This document shows, in pieces, positions 46,851 through 57,902 of a stretch of 64,000 bases of DNA. Location of the stretch: positions 1-64,000 of the forward strand of contig JBDOQK010000052.1 of the NCBI GenBank assembly GCA_040437565.1, written 5' to 3'. The notes beneath the pieces are model-generated. The model saw only the letters and a list, made by a program, of their open reading frames with translations. It had not been told where the DNA came from and did no database searches. Source of the DNA: Albugo candida. Taxonomy: Eukaryota; Oomycota; Peronosporomycetes; Albuginales. How positions within the stretch are numbered: the stretch's first letter is position 1; each line of letters opens with the position of its first letter. A program made the translations under genes and the position numbers.

Positions 46851-46969
46851 CTCAATTTGACTTACATAGTCTATGACGTCATTTGCAAATTAGCAGATTA
46901 TGAAAGTATCACACTTTGAATTTAGCCTTTGCAACGAATGATTGTCAAATCTCTGCGCCGTGTCTTAAT

Positions 46970-47340
46970 TGTATGCCCTGATCATGCATTACACTCCTGA
47001 ACCTCGTGAATGTGAATCAACATGGAACTTAAAATATAGAGTGCCATTTCGATGTGTAGTTGCAAACCGAGATAATGAACAATCTCTGGAGGCAGGTCAT
47101 TTCGCTTCTCTCGATAGCAGTTTAAGTGACATTGGGCAAGGTAGGACAATAAGGAGAAGTTAGATTCCAAGACACAGGAATCGGCAGTCTTTAAGTTAAT
47201 ATTATAGAAATACGCCGGGATTCTATATCCGCATGATAGGGAGACTACTGAATTGGCAACAGTCATGAACAACGTCGTCAAGTAAAAATGTTGACTGTCG
47301 TCAACTCTTCTCCCAGTAAAGTTACAGCACAAATTTGATT
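46970..47340 (+). repeat. Repeated unit fragment, unidentified
   Basis: Matches 40320-40620 in patches (GATAATGAACAATCTCTGGA; CATGAACAACGTCGTCAAGT region). No coding function supported. Confidence 0.4.
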
Positions 47341-47409
47341 TGGCGGCCGGACAAGATATAGCTGTACATCTATTTCATCGCCGCTTGCATAGTAACGCAG
47401 CACCGCATG

Positions 47410-47560
47410 CATACGAGTGAGGCAAAGGACCCAAAATAAAATAAGGCTTCCTTTACCATTCATAGCAGGGCTTCGTGCACAGTATCAATCGCATGGAAGT
47501 AAGTACTGTCGGTGAGCGGATAAGTCACGCGAGAGTTTCTTACATTTCAAGTACGAATGT
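47410..47560 (-). pseudogene. HGPRT 5' flank remnant
   Basis: Plus-strand text GTGAGGCAAAGGACCCAAAA, TAAGGCTTCCTTTACCATTC and GCGGATAAGTCACGC matches the sequence upstream of intact HGPRT at 54255-54370. Only the promoter/5' end survives; the coding part is absent. Confidence 0.65.
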
Positions 47561-47933
47561 CGTAAAGGAATTGTACTTTAGGCAGCGGTACGCAATTGTT
47601 GTTGTAGTCGACGGGCATTTATGTAACTCAAAAGTGAGCCAGTCTCTCTTGAATACATTCGTTACATTCGTCTCGTTGGCAGATTGAAACGCACTCACAG
47701 CACTGAAAGAAAAAGCTCCTTGAGATGAACGAACGTGATGAAAAGTACACGAGATGGACAAATATGCACCAAAAGAAAACATTGGTACAGACGCAATCAA
47801 GAGCTAGGATGTATATCAAAATTTGGTAAACTCGCTGGTTGCTGGTTTCTCTCAGATCTGAATATTGGAGGATTACCCAGCGTCAGGCATTTTCCTACGT
47901 TATTAGGGTGAGTAGATCGATAAGCAACATGAC

Positions 47934-48296
47934 TCACCAAAAGAACATATCCTCACCTATACAAAGTGAGCAGCTCGAGGACCTCTGATTCACGGATCTC
48001 TCTGACAAATACCCATCGGTAGAGCCAATGATTGTATCGTCCGTTGGAACACGCGCCGTCTGTGTTGGAGCTTCATTGCAGAGTCAGGCTTTTGCTCAAA
48101 TAAAAAGAGTCTGAATTTTACCATTAAGCTGCACAGCTATCTTCTGCTTATTTTTGGCGTCTGTTTCGGAAGTTGGAGAAGTTACAAATACATCATTTGC
48201 AGGTTTCTTTGTGCAGTTCGTACATTTATCTTTAGTGCCATCGCATTTGTAGATGATGCCTGCAGCAGTGAAAAATAAAAGGGATACCGCACGCAT
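47934..48296 (-). CDS. Secreted protein, NYKCxG family member D
   Basis: ATG 48296. Signal peptide MRAVSLLFFTAAGIIYKC, then DGTKDKCTNCTKKPANDVF. Exon 1 ends at 48122 with donor AATG|GTAAAATTC, aligned with intron 1 of member E. A possible acceptor TGAAG at 48071 keeps the frame open through TQTARVPTDDTIIGSTDGYL and CSLCIG to a donor-like GTGAGGATAT at 47956, or by read-through to a stop at 47934. The acceptor homologous to that of E reads CTGCAA rather than CTGCAG, so splicing is uncertain and the gene could be decaying. About 100 residues as modelled. Candidate effector; no domain recognised. Confidence 0.6.
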
Positions 48297-48839
48297 TTGC
48301 TTTCGACCAAATTATAAAATGACTGGTAGGAGTTGTGATTGTGTCTCGTCAGCCGACACTGGAAGTTCAAAGGTAGCTACAGTAATTCTAAAGTGGGACG
48401 TAAGAGAGATATTCGTGGCATAGCAGTGTGAGAAGCAACGATGGCATTTAGCACAATTGCAATGATTGGGCAAAAGCGGATACTAATATCTCCGAAGGTG
48501 CACGCGGGAAGAAAATCTTTGTAGCGTGATCGCGTCTGAAAATCTTCTACAATTCGAGAGAGTTTATCCGCTTTGACAAGCAATTCAGCAGTGCAAAATA
48601 CAGCTCCGCTACCTGAGACGCTTGCCGGTACCTTTATGTTCATTGCGTACTTTTGAAGAATTTAGGCAACCCGGAGTGGACTAGACCTTATGCACGAGGT
48701 ATTGCGTGGAGTGCCGTCACATTGCGTTCAAGAAAGGCGATGATTGGTAGCATTTAGAAGGTCCCGGCGGAAACCCCACCAACGACCTGACACGATCAAA
48801 TTATATCTATACATTACAGTAGGAAGGCATTGTGAACTG

Positions 48840-49340
48840 GAAATTCAGAAAAACGATCTGCAGCATACGCATCGAGAATTGGAACAGTTCAAATGATATG
48901 CGACTATTCAGATCCAGGATGACCGCTCGCTGGTCGCATTGCAGGTACCGAAAGCAGCGGAAACTTTGAATAACGGAATGCTTGCCTCGGTAAATTTTCA
49001 GGAAGTGGAATTCGTGAGGATTTTGATATCACCACCATTGGTGATACACGGAGTTGATGCTCTTCTCACCCGATGTGGTGGTACTGGTGAGGATGGATTT
49101 GAAACGTCAATTCCTAATTCCCATGTGGAGCAACTCGCTTGATAATTATTACGACACGATCCTGTTTTTGAAGCGCATGAGACAGTATTTATTGAGAAAA
49201 GGATTGTGTTTGCACGATTACGATATCACTCTACAACAAGGTCCATTTAAGCCATTATGGCTCGCACAATTGGCAAGTGAAGTCGCGAGCAGGGCGGGTT
49301 TCTAATACATACGTCATCACCACGGATCAGCTCAAGTATA
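48840..49340 (+). pseudogene. GCST pseudogene 3
   Basis: Remnant with [31 protein letters not shown] and RCGGTGEDGFETSIPNSHVE, followed in another frame by KGLCLHDYDITLQQ. Multiple breaks; 3' third missing. Confidence 0.85.
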
Positions 49341-50259
49341 TAGGCTCCTGTCAGAAACGAATTACTATATGTGCACTCTCCTGGAATCGAATATGTGCCT
49401 CTAGTGAAGTGATTATAGCGCTTTTCCATAGTAAGCATTACCAGCAATAATGAGACGATTGTTATACTCAGATTGATCAGTGGATTTCACGTCTCCATCA
49501 TTATATACACCAAGCTTCGATGCATACGTGACTAGACCAGTAGAGAAATCTCATTTGATATAGTTGATCCATCTTTCTCGCCTGTAGCAGCTTCTCAGGT
49601 TGCTGAGGCTACGAAATCAAAGGAGACCAATGATTCCGACTAAACTTTAATATTATTATTTGGACTAGCTGGGAGTGCTGATGGTGCAAAGGTTCTTGAG
49701 GGCACCTCTTGCATACACTCGCGTTTACCGTGAGTGGCCCATTTGAGATGGATTGATTCGAAACAATTCTGGGGCGGTCATTATTTACGTCAGCCAATAC
49801 GTCTCATTAAACTCTTTCTCTAGTGTAGAAACATTTGACATGCCGAGAATTGTCACTATCCTAAACAAGCAAGTCGTAATAGAGCGATCCTCTTTGTTCC
49901 TGCATTTATGTTTGAAGCTTAAGTAGCGATATGACTGATTACATCACTACCGCTTTGCACCATTGCATGCAAGTCGGTAAATCAAATCTGTGGATGAAAA
50001 GGCTTGCCAAGTCGCCCGCAGGTGTATAAATAGTAGTAGGAAGTGGTACGAGAATGCGCAAGACTGGCTTGAAGCATATAACTTAGCTCTGTTCTATTAC
50101 AAGGTCAAATGAGCTTGCAGGCTGTGGACTCCCAAGCTCCTCGCAATCTAGCAGACTTGGCTTTACTCTTTTTGCCTCCGAGAACCTTGAAATTTGGGGT
50201 TAGTTGGCTAGCAGGAAGTACACATGCTATCAAAACTGCTAAGGGCTGGTCTGCTTGAT
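49341..50259. other. Decayed duplicated flank
   Basis: Patches match the unit fragments at 40870-41370, including the Cys-pair fragment's surroundings (GAGCGATCCTCTTTGTTCCT versus GTGATCGTCCTCCTTCCTGC). No gene supported. Confidence 0.4.
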
Positions 50260-50640
50260 GACACAAGGTGGAATCTCCGCGGATGAGACAAGTTTCTTGA
50301 CTTCTTAACGTAGGTCCTTTTTCGTAGACAGCTCACTGCTTCCGATATAATTGTCAATGCGTCAATACAATCGATTGCATTCAACCGTAGAAATTATTTT
50401 AGTACACTTATGTTGTTGCGTTCGATTGTTACTCCAAGCATTTTCTATCATGATCTTGCCAAGTCCCGCTTTGGCGGTATGTTGGTCTCATCCATCGTCA
50501 GAATTCAACCCCCTGAAGAACGCACTCCGCCTACGAATTTGTACTTGAGGTAGACAAAGCATCCTGTATACAACAAGGGCGTTTTTGACTGGAGGTTGTG
50601 TTGTAAGGAATGGACATTTCTCTGTTCATGCACCCGACAC
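50260..50640 (-). pseudogene. Probable decayed secreted gene (member B-like)
   Basis: Patches align with member B: TTTCTTGACTTCTTAACGTAGG resembles the GSTSKSQ repeat DNA, and AACGCACTCCGCCTACGAAT plus TTGTACTTGA at 50518-50548 resembles the signal-peptide/NYKC region. No open frame remains. Evidence is by eye and moderate. Confidence 0.35.
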
Positions 50641-50876
50641 TCACGAAACAAGTAGATGGCTACCTATCGTTATGCATTAAAATCCAGGAGATACCTTTGC
50701 GTGTCATTTCGAGAGAAACCATTCAACGTGGCAGAGTAATTTTGAAAGCATTTTTGACGTTTGACGGTTGCAATCATTGCACGAATAGTGGAAAGAAATC
50801 TTCTCAATGGTGCACCTCTGAACGCCCTTTTCGACGTACATTCGAAATAATTTACCGCCTTACACGTACTTAAGTA

Positions 50877-51309
50877 TCAGGTACAAACGCCGGTCGCCTG
50901 GAAATGGTTGAGGTATTTGACAATGAATGGATGATTCACGCGCGATAAGATTTCTATCTCGCACTTGATATGATGCAACTGCTGTAGACAAAGAATCTCA
51001 CTCTTTTTGAGGATCTTTAGAGCATAAAACTTTGTCGGGTCATTACGAAGATGCACTAATCGAACGCGACCGAATGTGCCGGTTCCTACGAGGCAGAATA
51101 CGTTGTAGTGGTAGCTGACTGAGCAAAGGATATGTAGTTGTACCGAGCGTATTGAGCACTTCAAAGTCAGTTAATGAGTGACGTATTCTTTCGGATGTCG
51201 TGATATCGACAGGATCGACGGGAGAAGCTGGAGATGTCTTCTCACGTGGTGCAACACCTCCAAAAGCCTGGTGGAAAGCGAGGATTAGTCGAGGTAGTTT
51301 GAGGTCCAT
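50877..51309 (-). pseudogene. Truncated PKA-like kinase copy retaining the N-terminus
   Basis: ATG 51309 (MDLKLPRLILAFHQAFGGV) opens exon 1 (51144-51309), ending SLTDFEVLNTLG. A 58-bp GTACAA...CTCGTAG intron leads to exon 2 with the glycine loop GTGTFGRVRLVHLRND, YALKILKKSEI (catalytic Lys) and HPFIVKYLNHFQ, then frame loss. The same sequence continues with decay to about 50790. Nearly identical to 58979-59150, and it supplies the 5' end that the gap before the intact kinase hides. It lacks the catalytic loop, so it cannot be an active kinase. Confidence 0.85.
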
Positions 51310-51546
51310 AGTATAAAGAATACAAACATGCTCCAAATTGTTTTTCTGAAACATGGACACTACGATACAGGTGGTATCACGGTCATACACACATGTGTTT
51401 GATAAGACAGGTAGAAATGCTCTTACAGGCGCGACAACACGTTCAAAAACCTTCCAGGCTTTTATGTCGCAATTACTTGACACACGAAACGACGCGATCT
51501 TGAAGCGTCATCTTTGATGATTGGAAGAAATTGAAGAGATACCAAA

Positions 51547-53106
51547 ATGGAGACGAAAAAAAAGGAATCAAAGGAGAGGAAAAGAGAAGGTCTCAGCTCA
51601 AAGTCTAGAGAAGCACATACGAGTGCAAAAGTGAAAGAAGCGAATGATCTGACAAGGCCAATAGAACAGCAGTCGATTGGCTTTGTCGGCGAGAACCTCA
51701 GCGGTTCTGTTCCACTTGCCGATATTGATGCAATACAGCTATTCCGACAGTATGATCAGAACGGGAATGGATTCCTTACGCGGAGAGACTTTTTGGAGTT
51801 ACTGAGAGATTATGCAGAACCATTTACAAATGATACGACCGATGTCAATGCTCAAAATCGAATGGAGAACGAGAGAATTCCGATTGCTCTCACTGACTCT
51901 GTCGGAATGCCGCTTGGGTTTATCCGAACAGATCACAATTCAGAGTTTGAGGCCGGCCAGTTATTTGAGAGATACGATCGAGATCGGTCTGGAATGATGA
52001 ATTTCATGAAATTCCATGCATTCTTCAACGATTTTCGACCTCAATTACAGCGTTTTGTGCAGGATCTACAGACAAAGACATACAATCGAAAATCCGAACA
52101 GAAATTATGCGTGCAAAATTGTGCCTATGAAGGGAAAGCGTGCAAGGAGGATAAGATCCCGGTAAAGAAGGAGATGGAACCGGATGGTGATGAGAAGAGA
52201 GCTCAGATCCGTAGGGAGCTATGGAAGCTGCATACGCTGTGTAAGGACGAATTACTCGAACGTCGTCAGCATCTTGTTGAAACGGTAAGAGGATTACATT
52301 CGAAAGGATGTAGAAATTGAATTATCATGCAGATGGAAGCAATGAATGCTGAATTCAGCGTTCGCAACCAAAATCGAACGTCAATGAGAAGCAACAGGGT
52401 CAACAGGAACAATTGTGATCCACCTGATGTTGCACATACACTCGACTCGCTTCATGCAATGAATGATCGCGAGCTGATGCAAACTTACTCGGAAAAAGAA
52501 CAGAAATTAAGTAAATTGGACACTCTGTACTCTACAATCCGAAACTTTCTGCATGGAAGCAGCCAAATCACATCGGACAAAGACTTAGACAAAGCTTTGC
52601 ATCAATTGTCTGAACTCCGGGAAGAGGCTCAGCACTTTATCATGCTGTGTTATTACGACGACGACGAAAATCCGACGTGTAAAGGACACATTCCACCAGA
52701 GTCGAGCCGTTCAGTAAAGTCTGAGCACAAATCGGGAGCGCAGAAGATTTGTTTTGAATATGAAGGTTTGAAATATAAAGGAAAAAGCCGCGATTGGGAC
52801 AGCCAAGCGCCTAGAGGAGCACACAGTCAAACGATTTCAGAGAAAGACTCATTCGTCCCCGCTGATACGGGAAATACATCCGAGCCATTCGTACGGGTGA
52901 AAGATCAGATCATATACGAACTACTGCAAGAACGTGCAACGCTTTGCAAAGAGAAAGCTGATTTGGAAGCACAAGTACACGAGCTGAGCGAATTGAGTGC
53001 CGAAGAAATGAAAAAATGGGCGACTTTGACGGATAACATGCAAGTTGAAATTGAGAAGTTGCGTTATGCACTTCAATGCAATACTCCTTCACTTCAGTTT
53101 CCCTGA
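51547..53106 (+). CDS. EF-hand and coiled-coil protein
   Basis: Exon 1 51547-52284 and exon 2 52333-53106, joined across a 48-bp GTAAGA...CATGCAG intron in phase 0, give 503 residues. The N-terminus is very basic (METKKKESKERKREG). Two EF-hand-like loops are visible: DQNGNGFLTRRDFLELL (canonical D-x-N-x-N) near residue 80 and DRDRSGMMNFMKF near residue 150. The rest is helical: RRELWKLHTLCKDELLERRQ, LSKLDTLYSTIRNFL and a C-terminal coiled coil (CKEKADLEAQVHELSELSAE). Likely a calcium-responsive cytoskeletal or flagellar protein; exact family unknown. Without splicing it would read as two genes. A decayed copy lies at 42413-43335. Confidence 0.82.
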
Positions 53107-53424
53107 TAGACGCTATCGGATCGCATGAACTTTTATTGAGTCNNNNNNNNNNNNNNNNNNNNNNNNNNNNNNNNNNNNNNNNNNNNNNNNNNNNNNNNNN
53201 NNNNNNNNNNNNNNNNNNNNNNNNNNNNNNNNNNNNNNNNNNATTTGGAAGCACAAGTACACGAGCTGAGCGAATTGAGTGCCGAAGAAATGAAAAAATG
53301 GGCGACTTTGACGGATAACATGCAAGTTGAAATTGAGAAGTTGCGTTATGCACTTCAATGCAATACTCCTTCACTTCAGTTTCCCTGATAGACGCTATCG
53401 GATCGCATGAACTTTTATTGAGTC
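52961..53424. repeat. Gap-flanking direct duplication (182 bp x2)
   Basis: 52961-53142 recurs at 53243-53424 around the gap 53143-53242, covering the last codons and stop of the EF-hand gene. Assembly overlap. Confidence 0.85.
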
Positions 53425-53577
53425 TCACCATTCAGAATGGGACTAAGTAATTGGAACAACTATCCTCACTCAACCAGAACTTTTAGCGGCGATACAAAGG
53501 CTTCGGAAATGAAAGTATGCAGTGATTCACCCGTGATACCGCTTGGTTGTATTTCAAAACTTAGATTGACTCCATCT

Positions 53578-54213
53578 CTATTCTTTTAGTGCGAACTGCT
53601 CGATCCCTTCTTCGTTTATGACACAAATGTGCTCCAACTCACGAAAAATATCATTATAATCCAAACAGTACCCAATTACAAATTTGTTAGGGATCGAAAA
53701 TCCCACAAAATCTGCTTTAAAAGTAGGCTTTTGGATCCCAATTCTTTTTTCCAGCAAACTTGCCACTCGGATGGACGCTGGTTTGTATTGCTCCAAATGC
53801 GGAATCAATTTGGCCATTGTCTTTCCTGTATCGATGATATCTTCCACTAGCACAACTTCTTTACCGCATAGTTTTTCCAACTCAACGCCCGAAATCTCAA
53901 CATGCCCACTGCTTTGCGTTCCTTGGTAGCTTTTGACTCGGATGAAATCAAAGGTGAATGGAACGTGAGTGCAATCGGTGTGCTTTGAAATTTCTGCCAG
54001 TAATTCGGTCAAATCGTGAAAGAACTTGCTGCCGCCTTTCAGTACGCACAAAAAATGTATTGTTTTGTCTTTGTACATTGCGTGTATATCTCTTGCTATT
54101 TTCTCGATGCGATTTCGTATCAAGCCGGAAGGAATCATTATTGATTCAACATATCGACGACAGTAAAGGGGAATCACGAAATTTGATACGGTGAATGATG
54201 CTGTATCCGAAAT
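53578..54213 (-). CDS. HPRT: Hypoxanthine-guanine phosphoribosyltransferase
   Basis: Minus strand, stop at 53578. Motifs: MIPSGLIRNRIEKIARDI, HFLCVLKGGSKFFHDLTE (PPi loop KGG), IRVKSYQGTQSSG (flexible loop SYQ), the PRPP-binding VVLVEDIIDTGKTMAKLI and ADFVGFSIPNKFVIGYCLDY (purine base specificity). It salvages hypoxanthine and guanine to IMP and GMP using PRPP. The homologous N-terminus (NFVIPLYCRRYVESIM) lies upstream of the first in-frame ATG (54138), so a 5' exon is needed. The frame reaches an acceptor (TAATTCAG) at 54214; a start exon consisting of just the ATG in CTCTGAATG|GTAAATG near 54300 would fit in phase. Decayed 5' copies at 43350, 47410 and 58700. Confidence 0.95.
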   Translation of the reverse strand: MSDTASFTVSNFVIPLYCRRYVESIMIPSGLIRNRIEKIARDIHAMYKDKTIHFLCVLKGGSKFFHDLTELLAEISKHTDCTHVPFTFDFIRVKSYQGTQSSGHVEISGVELEKLCGKEVVLVEDIIDTGKTMAKLIPHLEQYKPASIRVASLLEKRIGIQKPTFKADFVGFSIPNKFVIGYCLDYNDIFRELEHICVINEEGIEQFALKE

Positions 54214-54658
54214 CTGAATTACAGAATCCGCAGATGTCTACAATTATTCGATGAGAGTGAGGCAAAGGACCCGAAAGAGAATAAGGCTTTCATTTACCAT
54301 TCAGAGCAGGGCTTTGTGTATAGTACAGTCGTATAGAAGCAAGTACTGTTGGTGAGCGGATAAGTCACGCATGAGGTTCTTATTCAATATTTAAATAAAG
54401 GTACGAAAGTCGTGCGACTACAAAGGTATTGTACAGTAGTATAGGCAGCTTACGATACCGTCGTTGTACCGAACAGGAAGTGAGCCAGCTTTGTTCCGTA
54501 CAATCGTCTCTTTGACAGAATTAAGCACAAATATGCAAGGGAAGAAAACATCAGTAAGAAGATAATCAAGAGATGCGATGTATTTCACGGTCGGATAAAC
54601 TATTTCGAAGGAATTTTACCTTAATCTAGATTTTCGAGAAGTCTTTGAGCTGGTCGGG

Positions 54659-55056
54659 TTACACCACTTCTCTATTATAATCATGTGAGTAGATCAGTAT
54701 GTCATGTGAACGAACAAAAGAATTAGTCTCACCTAAGGAAGCCGCGCATTTCAGCAAGCTATGGTCCAGGCATGCTTCAATTTGAACACTTAATTCTGGT
54801 TTATAATCTGCCGAACTCATAACGCTGTAGTGGTCGGTATCAACCTCTTTTTGGACTGCAGAGTCAACCGCTTGATTGCGTCAGAACAGTGTGAATTCTT
54901 ACCTTCAAACTCCTTTTTTTCTTCGTGGTAGTGTTTATTCGTTATGCAACCGCACTTTTCTATTTTGCATTCTTCCTCTATTTCTGAGTCGCCTGCGCCG
55001 TCGCATTTGTAGTTGAGAGCTATCGCAATGAAGGGAACAAGGGGTACCAAACGCAT
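54659..55056 (-). CDS. Secreted protein, NYKCxG family member E, two exons
   Basis: Exon 1 54903-55056: signal peptide MRLVPLVPFIAIALNYKC then DGAGDSEIEEECKIEKCGC. Intron 54856-54902 (47 bp, GTAAGAATTC...CTCTGCAG). Exon 2 encodes VQKEVDTDHYSVMSSADYKP and ELSVQIEACLDHSLLKCAA. It ends at a TAA at 54659, reached both by read-through and by an alternative splice at CTTAG|GTGAGA (54732). About 116 residues, six to eight Cys. The splice model restores similarity to member C. Candidate effector. Confidence 0.72.
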
Positions 55057-56400
55057 TTCTTTTCAACCAAAATGAAAAATGACCTATAAGTGTGTTGAGA
55101 CTGAAGATTGCCCGGTCCCCTCGTCTGAATGTTGCTACAGTAATTGTAGAATGGAAATGCAGGAGAGATTTCCTGATTTACCATTCTAAATACTGCAAAA
55201 ATTTGGCCCAGTATATTTAATAGAAAAGCTGTTGTTTTGCACAATTGCAATCACTTTACAAAAGCAGAAGGTACTCTTCCCAAAGGTGCACTCGGTCGTT
55301 ACATTCTTGTAGCGTAGTAGAATCTAAATAAAGAACGGTAACACTTGTTACGGGTTATCAGCCTTGCTAGGTAATCCCAGCATTAGTAAAAATGCCCCTT
55401 CGTTGCGATATTGGNNNNNNNNNNNNNNNNNNNNNNNNNNNNNNNNNNNNNNNNNNNNNNNNNNNNNNNNNNNNNNNNNNNNNNNNNNNNNNNNNNNNNN
55501 NNNNNNNNNNNNNNTGCCCCTTCGTTGCGATATTGGGACCACTCACGATATCAATATGTTTATTGTGTACAATTGAAGAATAAATGCTATCTCAACGAGA
55601 AGTAGACCCATGTACATGAGGGTATTGCGGAAAGCACTCATATCGTCAAACCATAGTCATCGCTGACAGGGTGGCTAAAGATCGGCGGATGAAAGAAGCG
55701 TTGCTTTCTGCTTGTCAATCAGCTCCGTGTAGTACACTACCATCTAATACAGTTTTCCTTCTGGAAGTCAATGGTCAGATTCCTGAAAACAGCCTCTGCA
55801 CCCTGCTGGCCATCATCAAGCCAACACAGAGCGCATCCTCTTTATAGGATAGAGGTAGTATGCAGGCACCATGCAGAAGGTGCTGCATTCGTATCCAGTT
55901 GGCAATCATGAAGATGCGCAGGTAAATTCTATGATAGCTATTGCTATTTGAATGGTGCAATTTCCTTCCAAGAGTTGCTCTATATATACTATCAAGTCGG
56001 GTTGCCATCTCGCGTTGTGATGCTGCAACTCCACTAGGAGAGATTCATTGTATGTCGCGTTGCTACCCCTTTGCACTCGTTCATATTTGTGGTCGACCCA
56101 GACATCCTGGTGTATCTACCGAGAAGTCTGTCGTCTAACTCTTTATTCATCCTGTGTATCCTACTTCATTCTCAGCACTACAAAATTAATGCTATTCCTT
56201 GCTTTCGAAAAAAGCACAATACGCACTTGAGAACCACAGATTGTTGCATGAAACTACTAACCTCAAGTACTGTCGGAAATGTGATCATATTTCTCCCTTC
56301 CATACTAACTCTGCATGTACGCTTTCGGGAGTACTCATGCATTATCAGTTGCATAAAATTATCACACGGCATCAAGAATTGTAGCTCATTCATTACATGA
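55057..56400. other. Secreted-gene 5' flank and decayed unit, with a gap
   Basis: 55065-55300 is the repeated upstream block of the secreted genes (CAACCAAAATGAAAAATGAC; CTCTTCCCAAAGGTGCACTC). A 22-bp gap overlap (55393-55414 = 55515-55536) flanks the gap 55415-55514. 55770-56090 resembles the Cys-pair fragment surroundings. No gene supported. Confidence 0.5.
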
Positions 56401-56499
56401 GGCTATATTTGCATTTCCCAACTATCTTCCGAACATGTGGCATTCCGAGCACAGCAAAATGGTGTAGCAGACTATACCATCAAGTCCAATGACGTAGCA

Positions 56500-57270
56500 C
56501 TCACTAAAATGGAAATATTCTCGACTCCAAGTTTGCTTGTAATATGCGATGGTGCAAAGGGCATTTTCGAAATGCTTTAAACTTGTTCCTTGATTCTTGC
56601 GTTTGCAGCACGTTTGCAGCACTTTTGATCCGACTTGAGCTACATCCTTGTAGGTATATGCCATTCCAATTGGCGATTTCAAACTCGGAAATGATCCCAA
56701 TCGTCACTTTGCCCACAACTTGCCCATTTGAATCATACGACGTCGCATCACTTTGAAACCTCGTGCCTTCAGATAGAAAATCAACACGTTTTTGACAAAA
56801 CTTCTTATTCATGAGCTGATACATGATGATGACGTGTCCTAAGAATCCGCCCTGCTCACGACGTTGCTATTCAATTGTCCATGCTTGAGGTGGCTTGGAT
56901 GGGTGGTGTTGAAGGAGTGACTTCTTGACCGTGTAAGCACAATCATATTCTAATCGAAGACTGTCTCGGGCTCTTGATCGACTTTTGAGGGATAATCATC
57001 GAGGAGTAATTCTCGAGCAGATTAATCACATGAGAGCTAAGAATCGACAATTCGAACTCAGTCTCAACAGTGTGTCCTCGCCTGATGAGAATCACACGAA
57101 CTCCTTCCGGCGCTCAACTACAGGTGATGCTAGTGTTCAGACCCTAATGAAATTAGGACTAAATCTACTAATAGAAACATTCCGTTACGCCAAGTATCCA
57201 CAGCTCTCGCTCCTCTACTGCGACCCGCAAACGATCCTCCATAATCTCATATATGATGCATCTCCTTTGT
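56500..57270 (-). pseudogene. GCST pseudogene 4 (inverted)
   Basis: Minus-strand remnant, opposite in orientation to the other GCST copies. Pieces: MNKKFCQKRVDFLSEGTRF, SYDSNGQVVGKVTIGI, SPIGMAYTYKDVAQVGSKV, and toward 57060-57250 degenerate matches to the FELSI, GVDVIL and ALQGPG regions. Broken throughout. Confidence 0.85.
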
Positions 57271-57902
57271 AGTATACTAAACCTATATGCATATAGAAGC
57301 TGAAGATCGTTTCCTTCAACGCCAGCGTTGACAACGACGTATTCTTACACTCCAATCGAATCAGATCGATGACAGGCTTCCAGCTAGGTCCTTGTAAATC
57401 TCATTGCTTCCAATCATCGCCTTGTTTTGCTCTACCTCTCTCAATACCTCATGTCCACGTTTATTGTCCTCGTCGACGTCGTTACAGTCCTTAAATCTGC
57501 GCAATCAACACCTTGAGTCGTCCAATATCGCGATGTAGCGGCCATTTGTATGAATGCGGGGTCTGCCTGTCAACGATGATAACCTCTCTCAAGTGTAATG
57601 TAGTACTTGGTCCACGCTCCAAGGACGCTGGTGCAGAGTGCACCTTTGGTGGGAAGAATACCAACCGCTTTTGTATATAAATTGCAATTGTCGCAAGTAA
57701 GGGCGTTACTATATTATTCATTCTTTCAGATTTATGGAATATTTAGAACGCAAAATCACAAAATCTCTCATGCATTTCCATTCTATGATTACTGTAGCAG
57801 CCTTCTTCTTCATTCGTCAGTGCCGGATGAGGAAATCAGATAAGATCGACTCACAATACAATAAGAATCCTGCCACAACAACGTTTTTACTGTTTGGAAG
57901 CA
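57271..57902. repeat. 5' flank of secreted gene F
   Basis: 57725-57830 (ATATTTAGAACGCAAAATCA; CTCTCATGCATTTCCATTCT) is the reverse complement of the flank of member E at 55140-55200, showing that the upstream region was duplicated together with the gene and inverted. Confidence 0.65.

Noticed and set aside
52327-53106. A separate gene downstream of the EF-hand protein
   Set aside because: A 48-bp GTAAGA...CATGCAG intron joins it in phase to the upstream exon; one gene is the better model.
56985-57272. 95-codon plus-strand frame
   Set aside because: It is antisense to the decayed GCST copy, whose minus-strand similarity explains the sequence.
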